Positions 48,662 to 55,345 of a stretch of DNA of 55,345 nucleotides are shown one piece after another (the first letter of the stretch is position 1; every line of letters starts with the position of its first letter). The notes beneath the pieces were generated by a model. The model saw nothing but the letters and a program-made list of their open reading frames with translations, was not told where the DNA came from and did not search any database. This DNA comes from Ferrovibrio sp. Its GTDB lineage: Bacteria > Pseudomonadota > Alphaproteobacteria > Ferrovibrionales > Ferrovibrionaceae. A program made the translations under genes and the position numbers. The DNA lies in contig NZ_JAHBYG010000027.1 of assembly GCF_019636075.1 (NCBI RefSeq), positions 1-55,345 on the forward strand. The letters are read 5' to 3'.

Positions 48662-49057
48662 TTATCGCGCCGCCTTGCAGTCGATCACCCAGACATCATA
48701 GACTGGGTGTTCCAGCGCATTGAGCGCCGGGCTGGAGGCGAACATCCAGCCCTGGAAGCGCTGCACAGGGGCGCTGCCGGTCACTTGCTCCACGATCTCC
48801 AGATAGGCGGCATTTTCCGGCGGATATTCCGGCGGTCGCTTGCGGCAGGCGCGCACAGTGATCTGCAGCCGGCCGAAGTTTACGGTCTGGTCCAGCGCTG
48901 CGTCGAAAGTGGTGATGCGGGCGGTGATCTTGTCCAGCCCCTGCAGCACGGCAATGGGCAGCGGATTGCTGGGCAGAGCCTGTGCCGGCACACCGCTTTG
49001 GGCGAAGGCCGGACTCGAAGCCAGCAGCAGAAAGGCCGCCGCCAAGAGACGCCGCAT
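48662..49057 (-). CDS. DUF2155 domain exported protein
   Basis: A 131-aa protein starting MRRLLAAAFLLLASSPAFAQ, a clear signal peptide. The mature part has ITARITTFDAALDQTVNFGRLQITVRACRKRPPEYPPENAAYLEI and FQGWMFASSPALNALEHPVYDVWVIDC (read as split motifs), the DUF2155 signature with a conserved cysteine pair. The family is largely alphaproteobacterial and has no known function. It follows mlaD by 1 bp and NDUFA12 is upstream of that, a conserved neighbourhood. Confidence 0.9.
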   Translation of the reverse strand: MRRLLAAAFLLLASSPAFAQSGVPAQALPSNPLPIAVLQGLDKITARITTFDAALDQTVNFGRLQITVRACRKRPPEYPPENAAYLEIVEQVTGSAPVQRFQGWMFASSPALNALEHPVYDVWVIDCKAAR

Positions 49058-49058
49058 G

Positions 49059-49550
49059 TTACTGCGCCTTGGCCTTTTCGCCGTTACCAGACCCATTGGC
49101 GGGGCCGGATGTGGCGCTGAAAATCGCCTGGCCGATCAGGTCCATCAGGTTCACCGAGCCCTGGGTGAATTTCACGCTGTCGCCGGCCTTCAGGTTCACA
49201 TCGCTGCCGCCTGGCTCGATGGACAGGTAATTGCCGCCCAGCAGGCCTTCGGACGCGATCTTGGCTGCCGAGTCATCCGGCAGTTGGTAACGGCCATCCA
49301 CGCTGAAAGTGATCACGGCATCGTAGGTCTTGGGATCCAGCGCCTGCCCGGTGATGGTGCCCACCTTGATACCAGACATACGAACATCGCCGCCCACCAC
49401 CAGGCCATCGGCGCGATTGAAGCGGGCATGCAGCTCATAACCCGCCGTGGTGCCGCGCATACCAGCCGAACTGTAAGCGAAAGCCAGGAAGAAGCCGGCC
49501 ACCGCGAGCACAACGGCTCCAATCAGCGTTTCGACCAGATTGCTGCTCAT
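49059..49550 (-). CDS. mlaD: Outer membrane lipid asymmetry protein MlaD (MCE domain)
   Basis: A 163-aa inner-membrane-anchored periplasmic protein. A transmembrane helix at residues about 8-27 (LIGAVVLAVAGFFLAFAY) is followed by an MCE domain at about 36-118 (YELHARFNRADGLVVGGDVR, GIKVGTITG, GLLGGNYLSIEPGG). MlaD hexamers move phospholipids between membranes with MlaFEB. None of its ABC partners is in the window, which is usual for alphaproteobacteria where mlaD lies by NDUFA12. The C terminus is a short flexible tail. Confidence 0.9.
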   Translation of the reverse strand: MSSNLVETLIGAVVLAVAGFFLAFAYSSAGMRGTTAGYELHARFNRADGLVVGGDVRMSGIKVGTITGQALDPKTYDAVITFSVDGRYQLPDDSAAKIASEGLLGGNYLSIEPGGSDVNLKAGDSVKFTQGSVNLMDLIGQAIFSATSGPANGSGNGEKAKAQ

Positions 49551-49577
49551 CCCAGCCCCTCTCCAAATGTCTTGAAC

Positions 49578-49913
49578 TTACTCAGGCCGCCAGGCTTCGT
49601 AATCGCCAGTGGCCTTCGGGCGCTGGCCGCCGCCAGTGCCGGCCGGCTTATAGGCATAGGGCGTGCCGGTGAGATTAGGCAGATGCTCCTTCTCCCAGCG
49701 ATGCTTGTGCACGCCGCCAACCGGAGCATCATCCACCGTATGATGCAGCCAGGCATGCCATTCCGGCGGCACCTTGGATGCTTCCGGCTTGCCATTGAAA
49801 ATCACCCAGCGCCGGCGGCCGTTCTTTTCACGGAAATACCGGTTGCCGAAGCCGTCGCTGCCGACAGCTTCGCCCTTCCACCAAGTGAACAATTTCGTGC
49901 CGATCAAGCTCAT
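49578..49913 (-). CDS. NADH:ubiquinone oxidoreductase NDUFA12-type accessory subunit
   Basis: A 111-aa homologue of the mitochondrial complex I 17.2-kDa subunit (B17.2/NDUFA12), found in alphaproteobacteria. The pattern LFTWWKGEAVGSDGFGNRYF, then RRRWVIFNG, then PPEWHAWLHHTVDDAP and the Trp/Pro-rich tail is unmistakable. It probably joins the peripheral arm of complex I. The nuo operon is not in the window. Its presence is strong taxonomic evidence for an alphaproteobacterium. Confidence 0.95.
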   Translation of the reverse strand: MSLIGTKLFTWWKGEAVGSDGFGNRYFREKNGRRRWVIFNGKPEASKVPPEWHAWLHHTVDDAPVGGVHKHRWEKEHLPNLTGTPYAYKPAGTGGGQRPKATGDYEAWRPE

Positions 49914-49984
49914 GGGGCCAGCCTCTATTAATCGGCGCGACTATGGCATCGCCATCCCGCGCGGTAAAGCCTTACAAACATACC

Positions 49985-50584
49985 CTATTTCAGCACCAAC
50001 AGGGCGATTTCCGAGGCGAATTCGCGGCTCAGTTCAGCCACCGCCGCCGCCTCGAAGCCGGGGTATTTATCCGCCACGCGCTCCAGCCCCGGGCGATTGG
50101 CGAAATCCTCCGGCCGCAATAGATCGCCCTTCTTCACCGCATTGCCGCGCCCCACCGCAAACAGCGCCCGCCCCAGCGCCGTGGTGAGCGTGCGCTGACC
50201 TTCATCGGAAGCGAAATAGCCATCCAGCGCAGTAAGTTCCGGCGCCGAGTAGCTTTGCGCAGCCGCCTTGGCCACCGCGCCCCGGAAACGCTTGCCGGCG
50301 CCGGGGGATTTTTCGCGCAGCAGCCGCGCCCGCTCGGCATCGGCCGCCGTGTTTTGCGGCGCCAATTGGATATAAAGCTGCAGGATCGAGTCGACGCGCT
50401 TTTCCAGCGCCAGGGTATCCATCAGGCGCTCGGCGGCCTGGCGCGTGGCCCGGTCTTGGGCCCGGTCTTGGGCCCGGTCTTGAGCTTGTGTGCCCCCTGC
50501 AAGCAGCGGCCCGGCGGCAAATACCAGCAGGCAACCCAGCAACGCGGCTCGAATCAGGATCGGAAAGTGACGGATCTTGTGCAT
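49985..50584 (-). CDS. Exported helical protein, DUF2059-like
   Basis: A 199-aa protein with a signal peptide (residues about 1-32, ending LLAGGTQAQ). The mature part is helical, with YSAPELTALDGYFASDEGQRTL in the middle, the A-x-L-x-A-x-x-x-F-Y/F-x-S-x-x-G-x-x pattern of DUF2059 proteins. Just after the signal peptide, three Asp-Arg-Ala-Gln units are encoded by a 12-bp tandem repeat. ATG 50584 was chosen; ATG 50599 adds five residues. Function unknown. It is divergent from nrdJ over 228 bp. Confidence 0.75.
   Translation of the reverse strand: MHKIRHFPILIRAALLGCLLVFAAGPLLAGGTQAQDRAQDRAQDRATRQAAERLMDTLALEKRVDSILQLYIQLAPQNTAADAERARLLREKSPGAGKRFRGAVAKAAAQSYSAPELTALDGYFASDEGQRTLTTALGRALFAVGRGNAVKKGDLLRPEDFANRPGLERVADKYPGFEAAAVAELSREFASEIALLVLK
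50447..50482 (-). repeat. Three perfect copies of a 12-bp repeat in the DUF2059-like gene
   Basis: GGCCCGGTCTTG is repeated three times on the plus strand, encoding repeated Ala-Gln-Asp-Arg units immediately after the signal peptide. In-frame slippage would only change linker length. Confidence 0.9.
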
Positions 50585-50673
50585 GGCGTATTCTAGCATG
50601 CTCACAAAATCCGGCAAAATTGCGTCAAGTCATTGTGGGGCGATTTATTTGCCTCACTCCCCCAAATGTAGAG

Positions 50674-50703
50674 TTGACCCGTTCCACCCCCACCCCCTAG
50701 ATT
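50674..50703 (+). promoter_or_regulatory. Probable nrdJ promoter
   Basis: TTGACC (50674-50679) and TAGATT (50698-50703) are 18 bases apart, 110 bp upstream of the nrdJ ATG. The leader between is about 100 bases. I saw no convincing NrdR box pair or cobalamin riboswitch in 50585-50812. A GGGAG ribosome site lies at about 50803-50807. Confidence 0.5.
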
Positions 50704-50812
50704 TAGCCACCGTTGAGCACGGTTCACGCAAAATCTGGTGGTTTTTCGCGTTCCAAGGCGTTTTCCGACGCCCTCAACATATTGATTTCATGAGCGTTTA
50801 TGGGAGCGGGCG

Positions 50813-53800
50813 ATGCGGATCGAGCGGCATTACACAGAGGACGGCAAATCTGCTTATGCAGGGCTGGAATTCCGCACCACCAGCAGCGAAATCCGCAACC
50901 CTGACGGCTCGGTGGTGTTTCGCGCCGAGGCTCTGGAAGTACCCGCCCATTGGAGCCAGGTGGCCGCCGACGTGCTGGCGCAGAAGTATTTCCGCCGGGC
51001 CGGCCTGCCCGCCCGGCTGAAGCCGGTGGAAGAATCCGATGTTCCGGCCTGGGCCTGGCGCCAGCAGGCCGACGAAGCCGCCCTGGCCGAATTGCCGCCC
51101 GAACAGCGCCTGACCGGCGAAACCAGCGCACGCCAGGTTTTCGACCGCCTGGCCGGCACCTGGACCTATTGGGGCTGGAAGGGTGGCTATTTCGATTCGG
51201 AAGCCGATGCGCGCGCCTATTTCGACGAGATGCGCTTCATGCTGGCCGCCCAGGTGGCCGCCCCCAATTCGCCGCAATGGTTCAACACCGGCCTGCATTG
51301 GGCCTATGGCATCGACGGCCCCGCGCAGGGCCATCATTATGTGGATTACCGCACCGGCAAGCTGGTGCAGTCGCAATCCGCCTACGAGCATCCACAGCCG
51401 CATGCCTGCTTCATCCAGTCGGTAAGCGACGATCTGGTGAATGAAGGCGGCATCATGGATTTATGGGTGCGTGAGGCGCGCCTGTTCAAATACGGCTCCG
51501 GCACCGGCTCCAACTTCTCCCGCCTGCGCGGCGAGAATGAGCCGCTTTCGGGCGGCGGTAAATCGTCGGGCCTGATGAGCTTCCTCAAGATCGGCGACCG
51601 TGCCGCCGGCGCCATCAAATCGGGCGGCACCACGCGCCGCGCCGCCAAGATGGTGATCTGCGATATCGACCATCCCGATATCGAGGCCTTCATCGACTGG
51701 AAGGTGGCCGAGGAGCGCAAGGTTGCGGCTTTGGTGGCCGGCTCCAAGCTGGCACAGAAGCATCTCGGCCGCATCATGCAAGCGTGTCAGCATGGCTCGA
51801 CCGATGATCGCTTCGATGCCAAGCGCAACAGCACTTTGCGCGCCGCCATCCGCAGCGCGCGCGAAGCGATGCTGCCGGAAAACCTGATCCAGCGCACCAT
51901 CCAGTTCGCGCGCCAGGGCTATACCGCAATCGAATTCCCCGCCTACGACACCGACTGGGATTCGGAAGCCTACCTCTCGGTCTCGGGCCAGAATTCCAAC
52001 AACTCGGTGCGCGTGTCGGATGCCTTCCTGCGCGCCGTGGAGAAGGATGCCGATTGGTCGCTGACGCGCCGCACCGATGGCAAGACCACCAAGGTGCTGA
52101 AGGCCCGCGCATTGTGGGAGCGCATCGGCGAAGCCGCCTGGGGTTCGGCCGATCCGGGCCTGCAATTCGATACCACCATCAACGATTGGCATACCTGCCC
52201 CGAGGATGGCCGCATCAACGCCTCCAATCCGTGCTCGGAATACATGTTCCTCGACGACACGGCCTGCAATCTCGCCTCGCTGAATCTGATGTGTTTCCGG
52301 CGCGACGATGGCAGCTTCGATATCGAGGGCTTTGAGCATGCCTGCCGGCTCTGGACACTGACGCTGGAAATCAGCGTGCTGATGGCGCAATTCCCCAGCC
52401 GCGAAATCGCCCGCCTGTCTTACGAATTCCGCACCCTGGGCCTGGGCTATGCCAATCTCGGCGCGCTGCTGATGAGCTGCGGCTTCTCGTATGATTCCGA
52501 TACGGGCCGCGCGCTGTGCGGCGCCATCACCGCGCTGATGACCGGCGTGTCTTACGCCACCTCGGCGGAAATCGCCTCCGAACTCGGCGCCTTCCCGGGC
52601 TATGAGCGCAACCGCGACGCCATGCTGCGGGTGATCCGTAACCATCGCCGCGCCGCCCTTGGCGAACGCACCGGCTATGAGGCGTTGAACATCCTGCCGG
52701 TGGCGCTGGACCGCGCCAATTGCACCGACACACCGCTGGTGCTGGCCGCCGAACAGGCCTGGAACCGCGCGCTGGCCCTGGGCGAGCAGCATGGTTATCG
52801 CAATGCCCAGGTCAGCGTGATCGCGCCCACCGGCACCATCGGCCTGGTGATGGATTGCGACACCACCGGCATCGAACCGGATTTCGCGCTGGTGAAATTC
52901 AAGAAACTGGCCGGCGGCGGCTATTTTAAGATCATCAACCGCACCGTGCCACTGGCCTTGCGCACGCTGGGTTACAGCGAAGGCGAAATCCGCGCCATCA
53001 TCGACCATGCGGTGGGCCATGGCACGCTGCGGGATGCTCCCGGCGTGAACCACGAAACGCTCACTGCCAAGGGCTTCACCCCGGATGCCATCGCGCGCGC
53101 GGAAGCCGGTCTGCGCGGCGCCTTCGATATCAAATTCGTGTTCAACCGCTTCACGCTCGGCGATGCCTTCTGCACCGATGTGCTGGGCGTGCCGGAAGCC
53201 CGGCTGAACGCCGCCAACTTCGATCTGCTGGCTTGGTTGGGTTTCGATGCCGAGGATATCGCCGCCGCCAATCTGTATTGCTGCGGCACGATGTCGTTGG
53301 AGCACGCGCCCTATCTGAAGCCGCAACATCTGGCGGTGTTCGATTGCGCCAATCCATGCGGCAAGGATGGCACGCGCTATCTCTCGGCACCGAGCCATAT
53401 CCGCATGATGGCCGCAGCTCAGCCCTTCATCACCGGCGCAATCTCCAAAACCATCAACATGCCGAACAGCGCCAGCGTGGCGGAATGCAAGGAAGCCTAT
53501 ATCGAGGCGTGGAAGCTGGGCTGCAAGGCGATTGCGCTGTATCGCGACGGCTCCAAACTGAGCCAGCCGCTGTCGGCACAATTGTTCGAGGAGGATGCAG
53601 CAGAAGACGAAGCGGTTGCCGAAACCGTGATCGAAGCGCCAGCCACCGAACGCGCCCGCATCGTGGCCGAGCGCGTGGTGGAAAAGCTGATCAGCGGTCG
53701 CCAGCGCCTGCCGCTGCGCCGCAAGGGCTATACGCAAAAAGCCGTTGTGGGCGGCCACAAGGTGTATCTGCGCACCGGCGAATACGACGATGGCAAGATC

Positions 53801-54433
53801 GGCGAAATCTTCATCGACATGCATAAGGAAGGCGCCGCCTTCCGCAGCCTAATGAACAATTTCGCCATCGCCATTTCCATCGGCCTGCAATACGGCGTGC
53901 CGCTGGAGGAATTCGTCGATGCCTTCACCTTCACGCGCTTCGAGCCCTCGGGCATCGTGGAAGGCAACGACGCCATCAAGATGGCCACCTCGATCCTGGA
54001 TTACGTGTTCCGCGAATTGGCTGTCAGCTATCTCGGCCGCACCGACCTGGCCCATGTGCAGCCCGACGATCTCGCGCCCGATGCCTTGGGCGGCAAGGAG
54101 AGCCACACCACGGCGCCCGTGGTGGCCCAGGTGGCGTCCACCGGTTATGTGCGCTCCAATCTGTATGTGCTGAAGCAAAGCATGGGCGGCGAAATCCAGG
54201 CCGCCACGGCTTCGCTGGCAGCCACCGGAACCGATGGCCCCGCCGTCACCGCCATGGCGGCGGTATTCGCCAGCGGCGATGGCGGCGCGGATGTCCGATC
54301 TGGCCGTATTCGCGAGGCGCGCATGAAAGGCTATGAGGGCGATGCCTGCCCTGAATGCGGCAACTTTACCCTGGTGCGCAACGGCACCTGCCTGAAATGC
54401 GATTCCTGCGGCTCCACCACTGGCTGCTCGTAA
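50813..54433 (+). CDS. nrdJ: Vitamin B12-dependent (class II) ribonucleoside-diphosphate reductase
   Basis: NrdJ makes deoxyribonucleotides using adenosylcobalamin to generate the thiyl radical. At 1206 aa it matches the large NrdJ form. Redox cysteine C199 is in HACFIQSV, the radical cysteine C474 in [20 protein letters not shown], and [19 protein letters not shown] is the characteristic loop. The C terminus has CPECGNF ... [13 protein letters not shown], a Cys-rich zinc-ribbon-like tail that can relay reducing power. It works with or without oxygen but needs B12 supply. The CAP-domain gene overlaps its last 37 bases. Confidence 0.97.
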   Translation: MRIERHYTEDGKSAYAGLEFRTTSSEIRNPDGSVVFRAEALEVPAHWSQVAADVLAQKYFRRAGLPARLKPVEESDVPAWAWRQQADEAALAELPPEQRLTGETSARQVFDRLAGTWTYWGWKGGYFDSEADARAYFDEMRFMLAAQVAAPNSPQWFNTGLHWAYGIDGPAQGHHYVDYRTGKLVQSQSAYEHPQPHACFIQSVSDDLVNEGGIMDLWVREARLFKYGSGTGSNFSRLRGENEPLSGGGKSSGLMSFLKIGDRAAGAIKSGGTTRRAAKMVICDIDHPDIEAFIDWKVAEERKVAALVAGSKLAQKHLGRIMQACQHGSTDDRFDAKRNSTLRAAIRSAREAMLPENLIQRTIQFARQGYTAIEFPAYDTDWDSEAYLSVSGQNSNNSVRVSDAFLRAVEKDADWSLTRRTDGKTTKVLKARALWERIGEAAWGSADPGLQFDTTINDWHTCPEDGRINASNPCSEYMFLDDTACNLASLNLMCFRRDDGSFDIEGFEHACRLWTLTLEISVLMAQFPSREIARLSYEFRTLGLGYANLGALLMSCGFSYDSDTGRALCGAITALMTGVSYATSAEIASELGAFPGYERNRDAMLRVIRNHRRAALGERTGYEALNILPVALDRANCTDTPLVLAAEQAWNRALALGEQHGYRNAQVSVIAPTGTIGLVMDCDTTGIEPDFALVKFKKLAGGGYFKIINRTVPLALRTLGYSEGEIRAIIDHAVGHGTLRDAPGVNHETLTAKGFTPDAIARAEAGLRGAFDIKFVFNRFTLGDAFCTDVLGVPEARLNAANFDLLAWLGFDAEDIAAANLYCCGTMSLEHAPYLKPQHLAVFDCANPCGKDGTRYLSAPSHIRMMAAAQPFITGAISKTINMPNSASVAECKEAYIEAWKLGCKAIALYRDGSKLSQPLSAQLFEEDAAEDEAVAETVIEAPATERARIVAERVVEKLISGRQRLPLRRKGYTQKAVVGGHKVYLRTGEYDDGKIGEIFIDMHKEGAAFRSLMNNFAIAISIGLQYGVPLEEFVDAFTFTRFEPSGIVEGNDAIKMATSILDYVFRELAVSYLGRTDLAHVQPDDLAPDALGGKESHTTAPVVAQVASTGYVRSNLYVLKQSMGGEIQAATASLAATGTDGPAVTAMAAVFASGDGGADVRSGRIREARMKGYEGDACPECGNFTLVRNGTCLKCDSCGSTTGCS

Positions 54434-54843
54434 TCGGCCTGCTGCTGGCCGCCGGCAGTGCACAGGCCGATCCTGCCCTGCTGGCGGCCATCAATGCCGA
54501 GCGCCGGCAGGCCGGACTGGGCCTGCTGCTGGCCGATGCGGCGCTGGAGGCGGCGGCGCTCGCGCATGCCACCGACCTCACCCGCTGCGGCCAGCTCAGC
54601 CATCGCGGCTGCAACGGCAGCGAATTGCCCGACCGCCTTCGCCAAGCCGGCTATTTCTATGGATTCGCGGCCGAGAATATCGCGCTTGGCACCGAGGACG
54701 CCGCCAGCACCCTGGCAGCCTGGCTGCAAAGCCCCTCGCACCGGGCCAATCTATTGCGGCCAGAGCCGACGGAGGCCGGAATCGGCCGCGCCGAGCTGGA
54801 TGGCCGGTCGCTCTGGGTTCTGGTATTGGGAAAAAGATATTGA
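54397..54843 (+). CDS. CAP (SCP/PR-1-like) domain exported protein
   Basis: A 148-aa protein with signal peptide residues 1-24 ([10 protein letters not shown] before DPALL). The CAP fold follows, with [39 protein letters not shown] and [13 protein letters not shown]. The cavity histidines of the CAP domain are H in SHRG and H in SPSHRANLL. Bacterial CAP proteins are secreted or periplasmic and of mostly unknown function. ATG 54397 lies inside the nrdJ 3' end, so its translation may be coupled to nrdJ in another frame. Confidence 0.85.
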   Translation: MRFLRLHHWLLVIGLLLAAGSAQADPALLAAINAERRQAGLGLLLADAALEAAALAHATDLTRCGQLSHRGCNGSELPDRLRQAGYFYGFAAENIALGTEDAASTLAAWLQSPSHRANLLRPEPTEAGIGRAELDGRSLWVLVLGKRY

Positions 54844-54886
54844 CGAAAGTTGATGGAGGTTATTTTCCCAGGCCCGCCGCTTCGTT

Positions 54887-54892
54887 TATAAT
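54887..54892 (+). promoter_or_regulatory. Consensus -10 box placed for a leaderless message
   Basis: TATAAT at 54887-54892 ends six bases before the ATG at 54899, so the predicted start of transcription falls on or next to the A of ATG. No Shine-Dalgarno can fit between. No good -35 is visible 16-18 bp upstream. Confidence 0.5.
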
Positions 54893-54898
54893 GCCCGT

Positions 54899-55345
54899 AT
54901 GAACAGTGAACAAAGCTATCAGCCCTGCCCGGCCGATCTCGGCGAAAGGCTGGAATCCCATTCCCGCTTCACCCTTTCCATCGGCACATCGGTGCGTGTC
55001 GGCCGCCAGCTAAAACTGGCCAATGTGGATCTGGGCTCGGCCAAGCTGACCGGCCGCAATCTGCGCCGGATCGTGCTCAAGCAATGCAAGCTGTTCTGCA
55101 CGGATATGCGCGATGTGGATGCCGTGGAAGGCGAGTTCAACGGCAGCGACCTGACCGCCGCCGATCTTTCGGGCGGCAATTTCAGCCAGACCAAGATGCG
55201 CGGAATCAATCTCAGCCGCGCGGTGCTGAACAACACCCGCTTCGATGGTGCCGATTTCAGCCCCTTTCATCCCACCACCCCGGAAGGCGCCGAACTCAGC
55301 GGCCAGAACAGCCAGTTTGGCAGTGTCGTTGGCAAGGGCGCCTCC
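54899..55345 (+). CDS. Pentapeptide-repeat protein (cut by window end)
   Basis: The first 149 codons are present and no stop is reached. After a 35-residue lead (MNSEQSYQPCPADLGERLES) there is a pentapeptide-repeat stretch with A(D/N)LXX units: LANVDLGSAKLTGRNLRRIV, GSDLTAADLSGGNFS, MRGINLSRAVLNNTRFDGADF. Such quadrilateral beta-helices bind proteins or mimic DNA. The N terminus with cysteines and the HSRFTL segment could precede another domain beyond the edge. It seems to have its own promoter directly at the ATG. Confidence 0.8.
   Translation, partial: MNSEQSYQPCPADLGERLESHSRFTLSIGTSVRVGRQLKLANVDLGSAKLTGRNLRRIVLKQCKLFCTDMRDVDAVEGEFNGSDLTAADLSGGNFSQTKMRGINLSRAVLNNTRFDGADFSPFHPTTPEGAELSGQNSQFGSVVGKGAS

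Noticed and set aside
50585..50812. Cobalamin riboswitch or NrdR boxes upstream of nrdJ
   Set aside because: No B12-box-like GCCACTG element or paired NrdR consensus is evident; only a standard promoter is seen.
51461..53824. Long minus-strand open frame of 787 codons antisense to nrdJ
   Set aside because: It is a mirror of the third-codon GC bias of nrdJ; the product is His/Gln/Arg/Ala-rich without any domain, and nrdJ is certain.
1..55345. tRNA, rRNA, prophage, integrase or transposase genes
   Set aside because: I scanned by eye and found no tRNA T-arm contexts outside coding genes and no mobile-element protein motifs.

Overview
The window is about 55 kb of compact, GC-rich chromosome from an alphaproteobacterium, probably of Rhodospirillales type. 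I infer this from family content and gene order: an NDUFA12-type complex I accessory subunit beside MlaD and a DUF2155 protein, the run aroQ-accB-accC-aat, a ThiS-ThiG fusion, purM-purN divergent from a DUF2066 gene, ppx next to rlmE, and a B12-dependent class II ribonucleotide reductase. I see no rRNA, tRNA, CRISPR array, integrase, transposase or phage genes. About 59 protein genes cover almost the whole window.

Layout. 0-5.5 kb (mostly minus): rlmE (cut by the window edge), ppx, a LysM envelope protein, a plus-strand cytochrome b561, an AI-2E family permease and a DUF2066 protein. 5.5-8 kb: purM-purN and a convergent universal stress protein. 8.2-13.8 kb (minus): a complete five-gene oligopeptide/dipeptide-type ABC importer, followed by a succinylglutamate desuccinylase/aspartoacylase-type metallohydrolase and a LysE exporter. 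15.9-20.9 kb: a flavin/PNPOx-fold protein convergent with a MocR regulator, then an operon of NnrU, a SEL1-repeat protein and a small unknown. 21-24.2 kb: a two-domain iron-type ABC permease and a TPR-methyltransferase. 24.2-29.4 kb (minus): glmU, glmS, a small tyrosine phosphatase and gor. 29.5-35 kb: gph, an orphan histidine kinase, maiA, thiSG, DedA and a glycosyltransferase-like protein.

35-39 kb is the tyrosine/homogentisate pathway: hppD-hmgA-fahA, with a divergent MarR regulator and a palindrome lying exactly in the promoter spacer. maiA, the isomerase step, sits 3 kb away. 40.5-43.7 kb carries aroQ-accB-accC-aat. 43.7-48.6 kb is a mixed accessory block: a minimal SET protein, a perfect FNR/FixK-type box before a 37-residue membrane protein, a run of RNA hairpins ending in a strong terminator, a NitT/TauT-type ABC importer, a YpeA-like acetyltransferase, and a RelE/HigB-type toxin-antitoxin pair. 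48.7-55.3 kb returns to conserved genes: DUF2155, mlaD, NDUFA12, a DUF2059-like protein, nrdJ, a CAP-domain protein, and a pentapeptide-repeat protein cut by the window end.

Most notable: purM has no ATG, GTG or TTG at its conserved N terminus and probably starts at ATC; the FNR box, micro-protein and structured RNA form an unexplained unit; the hppD operator-promoter is very clear; and many convergent genes share or abut stop codons, leaving no room for intrinsic terminators. I found no convincing entirely new multi-gene system. The 44.08-44.51 kb unit is the best candidate for something undescribed.
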